Below are positions 14,644-20,440 of a stretch of 20,440 nucleotides of DNA, piece by piece. This DNA is from Mesostigma viride. Its lineage: Eukaryota > Streptophyta > Mesostigmatophyceae > Mesostigmatales > Mesostigmataceae. Below the pieces are notes generated by a model. It was not told where the DNA came from. It was given only the letters and a program-made list of their open reading frames with translations, and searched no databases. Position 1 is the stretch's first letter, and each line of letters starts with the position of its first letter. The DNA is taken from the NCBI GenBank assembly GCA_009746045.1, contig RPFO01001101.1:1-20440 (forward strand), written 5' to 3'. The translations under genes were made by a program, and so were the position numbers.

Positions 14644-17281
14644 GTGGTTTAACCGTCCCTCACACTGTTGTAGACCCTTTCCTGCATGCTGATGAACTCT
14701 TGAATGTCTCTGTGTTGGTAGATAGCGGTGCGGCTAGCTCCTTTGTGAGCGAAGCCCTAGTTAGGCGTTTAGGACTAGTCCCTACCCCTCACACCAAACC
14801 CGTTACTGTTCATTATGCTGATGGTCGCACCAGTCATTCCCCGGGTACGGTGTCCCTTCCCATGGTTATACAAGGACGTACTGTCAACCTGACGGCCACT
14901 ATAGGCCCTATCACTACCGCTGATGTATTACTAGGATTAGATTGGCACCAGGATAATAAGATTACTATTAATTATGATACCATGGTCATTTGGTTTCCAG
15001 ATAGCTCTTACTGGGTACCTGAACGTCATTATAGATTGGAAAATTTATCCTTGGTAGATATTACTCCTCCTACACCTGTTGATCCTCCTGTAAGACCTAT
15101 ACCTGAAGTATTAATGTCCAATGATGAGTTGCGTTCTGAACTAAAGGAATATGGATATTTATTATGTATGTTGCTTCAGTTAGAAGTACAGGAGATACCT
15201 ATCCCTAATAATAGTGTGGATATAGATATAAACACAGTGGATACAATAGGAGTGGGATTTACTGAAAATGAAATAGTAAGATACATGGCCGTGATAGATT
15301 CCTCAAAGGTTTTTGAAGAAAAGACTCCTTCTTATCCTCCTCCTCGTTCTGTTTTACACCGTGTAGTTATCAAGGACGGTGCAGTTCCTACGCACTCTCC
15401 GATGTATAGAATGGGCCCTACCGAGTTAAAGGAACTAAAACAGATTTTAGTGTCATTATTAGAAGCAGGATTGATAGAGCCTAGTAACTCCCCCTACTCA
15501 GCTGGTGTCCTGTTAGTTCCTAAGCCAAATGGCAAGTTTCGCCTAGTTACTGATTATAGGAAGTTGAATGATATTACTGTGAAGTCTAAATACCCTCTAC
15601 CTCGTATTGATGATATATTTAATAAGGTTAAAGGTTCCACTTGTTTCACAGTACTGGATTGTGCGGATGGTTTTTGGCAGTTGCGGATAGCTCCTGAGGA
15701 TTGCCATAAAACCGCCTTTGCTACCCCTTTTGGTCATTACCAGTTTAGAGTAGCGGCTATGGGACTCTGTAACTCGCCTGCCTCTTTTCAAATGTTAATG
15801 AATGAAGTGCTTAGACCTGTTATGGGAAATTCTCATCTTCCTCAGGTGTCCTCTGATCTAAAGGATCCTTCCTTCTCCTCTGTTTCTTTATCTGAGCATG
15901 ACCGTTCTTGTGCTCAAGCTTACTTAGATGATATTCTTATTTACTCTCCTGATTTTGAAACGCACCTACGTGATTTAAAGAAAGTATTAGAAATAATGGC
16001 TGAAAATTCTTTGTGGGCGCGCCGTGCTAAAGTGCGTTCGGGTAGGAGTGTCCCATTTTTAGGGCACGTTCTGTCAGATGCCGGGGTCGCTACCGACCCG
16101 GATAAAACTAAGTCAATTCAGGAATGGCCTACTCCTACCGACGTTAAAGGTGTACGTAGTTTCCTAGGAATTGCTTCTTACTATAGGCGTTTTATCCCGC
16201 GTTTCGCAACTATAGCAGCCCCTATTAATCATTTATTAAAGAAGGATATCCCCTTTGTTTGGAGTAGTGAATGTCAGTCGGCTTTTCAGTGCCTAAAATC
16301 CCTACTCCTTTCCCCTCCTGTACTCATCCTACCGGATACTACTAAACCCTTTGTTGTGGCTACAGATGCTAGTAAAGTAGCTATAGGTGGTGTCCTTCTC
16401 CAGGATCAGGGTCAGGGCTTACAGCCAATTGAGTATATCTCTAGGACAATGCTCCCTGCGGAGCGTAACTATCCTGTACACCAGCAGGAACTCTTAGCTG
16501 TGGTGTATTGTTGCCACGCTTGGCAGCACTTCCTTAAAGGTGCCCAATTTGATGTCTGCCTGAATGAACCCTGTGAGCTAGATCCTTATAGGTTAGTTAT
16601 CCAAACGGATCATCGTCCCCTTACCCATCTTCTCTCCCAACCCAACCTTACCCCTCGGCAAGCGCGCTGGATGGAATTTTTAGCACAGTTTTCCCCTTTT
16701 AAACTTCAGTATGTCAAGGGTGTAGATAACATAGTACCAGATGCACTCTCTCGTCGTGCAGACTATTCCTTCTTCGAGGACCTGGATGTTCTCAATACTA
16801 CTCTAGTTCCTACTACTATGGGTGTAACCCCTTATGGTGAACTACCTGATGATGAATCCTATGCCTACCTCTTTCATACATCTGTTCGCATGCCTGATCT
16901 CCTTTCTCACGTAGGACTCTCTCTCCCGTGTGAGGCCCTTCCCGTGGCCTCGGTGGGGGGGGAGGGGAAAAATAAAATTTCTATACCGCTGAGCCATATA
17001 GCGACTAGGTCAGGAAAGTCTTATGAAAACGTAGTCCCTCTAGGACCTCCCCTTCTCTTTGGCAAGGCGGTAGGAGATCTCTTTAAACCTGTTCTGGATA
17101 CTTCTGTAGCGATGCCTACCTCTGATCTTGAACGCCTTATTATAGTAGATTTACGGCCACTGAGCCGGAAGCATTAGCTGCCATTGCTGCACATCCCCAA
17201 CAATTAGGCAAGCACCCTTGTAAATTTGTAGATGGGTGTAGTCGCCTGCTGCAGGAATATAAAACCCTGCACAAGCTCTAG
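14644..17281 (+). pseudogene. pol: pol of element A, continued: protease, RT and RNase H kept; integrase and chromodomain deleted
   Basis: An open frame runs to 17177. It holds the protease DSGA (just after 14700), reverse transcriptase with YLDD (about 15921-15932) and RNase H, nearly identical to B. A duplicated TA at 17139-17142 then shifts the frame, giving a stop at 17175-17177. At 17231/17232 the sequence jumps from the point equivalent to B 9899 to the point equivalent to B 11259: 1359 bases, exactly 453 codons, are missing, with TAG shared at both breakpoints. The lost part holds the integrase zinc-binding and catalytic domains and nearly all of the chromodomain. The last codons and the TAG at 17279-17281 remain. 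The copy could reverse-transcribe in principle if Pol were made, but cannot integrate without help. Confidence 0.95.
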
Positions 17282-17357
17282 TTGTAGGCCTTCTCCTCTC
17301 TTATGTTATGTCTGCTGTCGACGGGTGGTTGGTTGTCCCCTCCCCTCCGCAGCCGTC
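17282..17357 (+). promoter_or_regulatory. pol-ORF3 spacer with candidate splice acceptor (element A)
   Basis: The tract TCCCCTCCCCTCCGCAG ends at 17352, five bases before the ORF3 ATG, as in B. The conservation covers both pyrimidine tract and AG. A frame in phase with ORF3 extends upstream to 17232, but it translates the end of pol in the wrong frame. Confidence 0.48.
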
Positions 17358-19646
17358 ATGTCAGAGCCTACCCCTCCGGCTGAGAGCCCGCTGCCGTCCC
17401 TGCCCCTACCGGACCCTGAGTTGTACTTCGAGGCCCTTCCGGGTCGTTGGGTTTCACGGTCTAGTTTCCCGGGTGGCGTCGTGCATCCGGCCCTCCAGGC
17501 CCAGCATGCGGGCATAGTCCGGGCGGCTCTCTTCGGGGTCACCTGGTACGGTCCTTCCCCTGCTGAACCGCATCAGCTTGTTTTGCACGGATTTGACGAT
17601 GCCGGCCACTGCTTGCTAGAATGTGGCTCCAGCTGTCCAGCCTTGGGACAGATAGCTGCGATTCTCCAGTGCCCCAGGGTGTTTTCCTACCTTTCTACCC
17701 CTGTGGGTCGCTCCTGCCTACGGGATGTGTTCCCCTGGCTCCCTGCCGAGGGTGATGCGGAGCTGGATGAGAACCCCTGCGACCTGTTACGGGCCGTAGA
17801 GTTTATGGAGATAGCAGATCAGAACGCGGGTGTAGGATTTGGCGACCCTACCCCTACGGACGCGCCGGTAGAGGCGCAGTATTCCCCTGAGTATTCGGCC
17901 TCCCCTGCGGCGTCCTCCTCTTCCGTGTCGGCGCCTTCCCCTATCCCGTCTTCACCGAGGTCGGTCCTGTGCGCATCGGTGGAGCCTACCCCTTCGGGCT
18001 CTGGTCGTGAGCCTGATCCTCTTGCGGCGACAGTTTCTGCGATGCAGGCGCAGATCCAGTCCCTGACGGCGGCCTTCGGGGCCTTCATGGCGGCCCAGGC
18101 GCACGCGCCAGCCACGCCAGGTGGGGTGTCTGTGGCAGCTGTGCCCCCTTCCCCTTCGGTCGCCTCGGCGTCTACGGTTCCCTCTGGTGCTGCAGCTCCT
18201 ACGCCTTCGGCTACCGCTGCGCCTGCTACTGACGTACCTGCGCCTCGGCGCGAGTCCGCCGTCCCAGTGGCAGCGCCCGCCGCCGCCGCGTTCGAGCCGC
18301 CCACCACGTCAGCGCCGCCCTCGCGGGGTTTCTTCAGCGACCCGGGCGGTCTTCCCAGGCTTTGGGAGGGCGGTCCCCCGCAGAGGATCCCGGTGCCTGA
18401 CTGGAGCTTGGACGGTAACCAGTCGTATGCCGGATTGCCTGTCCCCACGGGTCCTATTTTCAACATGTGGCCTGGTGGTGCGCCACCCCCAGAGACCGGC
18501 GCGCCAGTTGCGGAGGCGGGTCCGTCGCGACTCCCTGCGGCCTCGGGTCCGACGCGGCCCCCTGTTGTACCGGCACCTTCTGCACCTGCGCCGGTTCCTA
18601 CCACTTCGTCGGCCCCTGCCCCTTCGGCCCCGCGGTCTTTGGCTGCGGTTGTTCGGTCCAGTGGCTCTGACCCGCGCGCCACCCGCGCTGCCGATTCCCT
18701 TCGGGAGTTGTCAGAGGGCGATCGGGATCGGGCCCCTTCTGTGGTGCATGCGACCCCGGAGTCGCGCGACGCGCCTGTCTTCGGGTATGGTATGTCTGCG
18801 CTCGCTTGCCGCCAGTGTGACCTGCCGCGCGCCTCCGCCGAGCTGGCCATTTCGCCCATGTCCTACGGGTTCTCCCAGGTGTGTCGGGCGCCGCGGGACC
18901 GTAACCTACCAGTTGAGACTGATCGGCCTCCTTTCGACATGGTTATTTTGGCTGATCCGGTGTTCCAGGGTGAGATCCTGGTTCGGCGCGTCCTGTACCG
19001 CTGGGCGCGACGCCACAATGACTTGGACACCTACGGCGGGTTCCAGTGGGCCTACCCTCCGCCTCTGGGCATTATGGCCTCAGATGCTCTTACGGTAGAT
19101 TTTCCTGCGGTGCCGGGTGCCACGTATAGCACCGTCCTACAGCCCATCCTAGAGTGGGATGCCCGTCGTCCAGCGCCCATCCCGGGCCAGGGTTTGGACT
19201 CTCGGGGTCATCCTCCTCCCCGGGCTAGCGACTACCTTGAGACGTTCGGGTCGCGACAGTGTGCCCGCCGGTGGCGTTCCCGCGAGATTCGGCACATCCG
19301 GTTGTGGCCGTCCAACGTGGAGCCCCTGGTAGATCTGTTTTTCCCGACGGGTATGCGCCCTCGGATCCGGTACCATCGCCTGCTCCTTCGGGCTCTCTGC
19401 CTGATCGCGGTAGAGCCTTTCCTACGCCTCTTTGCCTGCGGTTTCCTGGACTGGGCCCGGGGCCAGGTCGTTCTTACACAGCATAGGTACTACTGGGCCT
19501 TCCTGGGACTTTTCCCTGACGGTGTGTGGGCCGATGTTTTCCTCACTGTAGATAGGCACGACAATGCTGAGGATGTGTCTCACTACCAGGCTTACCTGGA
19601 TGTCCTGCTGGCCTCCCGTGGTACCTACCAGACGGATGGCCATTAG
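17358..19646 (+). CDS. ORF3 of element A: intact protein of about 762 residues, unknown function
   Basis: One uninterrupted frame starts MSEPTPPAESPLP five bases after the candidate acceptor. Residues about 20-155 form a compact-looking N-terminal region with several Cys (LLECGSSCPALGQ). Residues about 160-470 are a low-complexity Pro/Ala/Ser linker with a helix near 229 (MQAQIQSLTAAFGAFMAAQ). Residues about 480-762 are a conserved region rich in Arg, Tyr and Trp (RRVLYRWARRHNDLDTYGGF, RYHRLLLRALCLIAVEPF, WAFLGLFPDGVWADVFLTVD), ending TYQTDGH. Against B the C-terminal region differs at only about a dozen residues while the DNA differs mostly at third positions, so it is under protein-level constraint. 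The linker varies with in-frame indels. No enzyme motif, signal peptide or clear membrane anchor is seen. A second structural protein, a nucleic-acid-binding factor or a captured host gene are all possible; I cannot choose. Confidence 0.8.
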   Translation: MSEPTPPAESPLPSLPLPDPELYFEALPGRWVSRSSFPGGVVHPALQAQHAGIVRAALFGVTWYGPSPAEPHQLVLHGFDDAGHCLLECGSSCPALGQIAAILQCPRVFSYLSTPVGRSCLRDVFPWLPAEGDAELDENPCDLLRAVEFMEIADQNAGVGFGDPTPTDAPVEAQYSPEYSASPAASSSSVSAPSPIPSSPRSVLCASVEPTPSGSGREPDPLAATVSAMQAQIQSLTAAFGAFMAAQAHAPATPGGVSVAAVPPSPSVASASTVPSGAAAPTPSATAAPATDVPAPRRESAVPVAAPAAAAFEPPTTSAPPSRGFFSDPGGLPRLWEGGPPQRIPVPDWSLDGNQSYAGLPVPTGPIFNMWPGGAPPPETGAPVAEAGPSRLPAASGPTRPPVVPAPSAPAPVPTTSSAPAPSAPRSLAAVVRSSGSDPRATRAADSLRELSEGDRDRAPSVVHATPESRDAPVFGYGMSALACRQCDLPRASAELAISPMSYGFSQVCRAPRDRNLPVETDRPPFDMVILADPVFQGEILVRRVLYRWARRHNDLDTYGGFQWAYPPPLGIMASDALTVDFPAVPGATYSTVLQPILEWDARRPAPIPGQGLDSRGHPPPRASDYLETFGSRQCARRWRSREIRHIRLWPSNVEPLVDLFFPTGMRPRIRYHRLLLRALCLIAVEPFLRLFACGFLDWARGQVVLTQHRYYWAFLGLFPDGVWADVFLTVDRHDNAEDVSHYQAYLDVLLASRGTYQTDGH

Positions 19647-20003
19647 ATAGAGGGCCTTAGGCCCGACCTGAGGGTGTTGTCCCTCCGGTATGTAGAGTCG
19701 CCCTCATGTTCTGGCCAGTTGACTGGTCGTTCTTGGTCCTTGGTGCTGATGGTTTACTCTGTGTGTCCTGCCCAGTGCCGTTCCCCCCGGCAAGGACTTT
19801 GTTCCAGGCAGTTAGGGGAACCTACCACCAGGCTTGGTGCTGGCTAACCCTACACCTCCAGGCGTGGTGGTGGAGACCGTGTGAACTATTGGTGCCTTGT
19901 ATCTTGGATGGCCTGCTGACTGTGTTAGTGTGTGCTGGGTGCATTAGGTTTCCTACCCCTTGTTTTCCTCCCTGTGCGTAGGGAGAGGGCTCCCTACCTT
20001 TGT
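19647..20003 (+). other. 3' non-coding region of element A with hairpin 19978-19997
   Basis: It has the same arrangement as in B: GGGCC/GGCCC near the ORF3 stop, then about 300 bases without a convincing gene, then the perfect stem GTAGGGAG / CTCCCTAC with loop AGGG, six bases before the polypurine tract. Differences from B near 19750 change the frame of the small open frame in this region, which argues against coding. Confidence 0.5.
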
Positions 20004-20013
20004 GGGGGGGAGG
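20004..20013 (+). other. Polypurine tract of element A
   Basis: GGGGGGGAGG immediately precedes the TG of the 3' LTR, as in element B, and would prime plus-strand synthesis. Confidence 0.88.
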
Positions 20014-20440
20014 TGTTACGTCGCGTAACAATTCGTTGTAGTTACGGACGTAAATTAGGTCTTTTGCCTCGGTTGTCCCTAGGTTTACGTTTAGGCTCCT
20101 ACCGGGACATTATTGTCCTCGTAACAGTACTGTGGTACATTGGGTGCCGTTGGGCGCCGCGCCGCGTACTTTACTAGTGGTCCTTATCCTGTGGTAGAAT
20201 GTAGTGGACCAGCGTGCATCAGTAGATGTAGTGGACCAGCGTGCATCTGTAGGCGAGGGCCATGTCGGCCCGAGCGTGTTGGACCGTTGGTGACCATTTA
20301 TGCGCGTTCTACCCTTTGTGTGTGCACTCGGCGTGTGTTAAATGAATTAACACATATAGGCTTGGGTCACGGCAGTGTAGTTGTGTTTCCTTCCTCTATT
20401 CCTGGAGTAAACGGGTTTTGATAAATGGTGTATGGCGTAT
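20014..20440 (+). repeat. 3' LTR of element A, cut by the window end
   Basis: The first 427 bases of an LTR of about 570. It matches 378-805 with no substitution, three extra bases near 20184 and one T fewer near the end, and includes the A-specific 27-bp tandem duplication (from 20199). Right-hand host DNA and the second ACGAC duplication lie beyond the window. Confidence 0.96.

Larger units (their letters stand above)
378..20440 (+). mobile_element. Element A: Ty3/gypsy chromovirus-type LTR retrotransposon, split by element B and cut by the window end
   Basis: Element A runs from its 5' LTR (378-947) to its 3' LTR (20014 onward). It reads leader, ORF1, gag and start of pol, then element B (3871-14638), then the rest of pol, ORF3, polypurine tract and 3' LTR. 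The two A LTRs match each other with no substitution over the visible 427 bases and only two small indels, and both differ strongly from the B LTRs, which fixes the pairing. The expected target duplication on the left is ACGAC (373-377); the right copy lies outside the window. Gag is frameshifted and integrase is deleted, so this copy cannot supply its own integration. Confidence 0.93.

Noticed and set aside
17232-17357. N-terminal extension of ORF3 in element A
   Set aside because: These codons translate the end of pol and the spacer in a different frame. The first ATG shared with B and following the acceptor is at 17358.
17819-18859. Long reverse-strand open frame (346 codons) over ORF3 of element A
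   Set aside because: It lies opposite the Pro/Ala/Ser linker, where G+C-rich DNA rarely forms stops. Its product is low-complexity, and the corresponding strand of B is broken into several pieces.
378-20440. Tandem array of two elements sharing an LTR, or two independent neighbouring insertions
   Set aside because: LTR types pair as A-B-B-A, the B copy has a perfect GAACG duplication, and the A pol sequence continues across it, so the arrangement is nested.

Overview
The window is eukaryotic repeat DNA. Almost all of it (378-20440) is two copies of one Ty3/gypsy LTR-retrotransposon lineage, one nested inside the other on the + strand. The lineage is a chromovirus: its integrase ends in a chromodomain. 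The host cannot be fixed from the sequence. Short introns with fungal-like splice signals, and a stand-alone RNase H1-type hybrid-binding domain (a domain I recall as expanded in some fungi), make a fungus or a protist plausible.

Layout: 1-377 is a piece of a reading frame that is open from the window edge and resembles the middle of a D5-type (giant-virus/phage P4-like) primase-helicase. It is cut by the 5' LTR of element A (378-947). Element A continues with a leader, a small hybrid-binding-domain ORF, a broken gag (1998-3752) and the start of pol. At 3870 it is split by element B (3871-14638), which is flanked by a perfect 5-bp target duplication, GAACG. Element A resumes at 14644 with the rest of pol, which has lost the integrase and chromodomain, then ORF3 (17358-19646), a polypurine tract and its own 3' LTR (20014 to the window end, incomplete). 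Element B is complete in layout: LTR, leader, hybrid-binding ORF, gag, an intact 1356-codon pol, ORF3, polypurine tract, LTR.

What is unusual is the gene content. Besides gag and pol, both copies carry three conserved extra genes: ORF0, a Gly/Arg-rich protein of about 100 residues that starts inside the LTR and runs through the primer-binding site; ORF1, a 130-residue protein with an RNase H1 N-terminal / caulimovirus viroplasmin-like fold; and ORF3, a protein of about 760 residues of unknown function downstream of pol, much richer in G+C than the rest. Codon-preserving differences between the copies indicate that all three are, or recently were, selected as proteins. Candidate splice sites lie just before ORF1 (donor), gag (acceptor) and ORF3 (acceptor). 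This suggests an mRNA programme in which unspliced RNA gives ORF0/ORF1 and spliced RNAs give Gag-Pol and ORF3. After the gag stop of copy B, the next ATG is in the pol frame 107 nt later, so reinitiation is an alternative to +1 frameshifting.

Both copies have decayed, or contain sequence errors: most frameshifts are losses of a single C in runs of four or five C. The two copies are mosaic in divergence. LTR and leader differ strongly (about 80% alike by eye), while a roughly 1-kb reverse transcriptase/RNase H block shows one difference.
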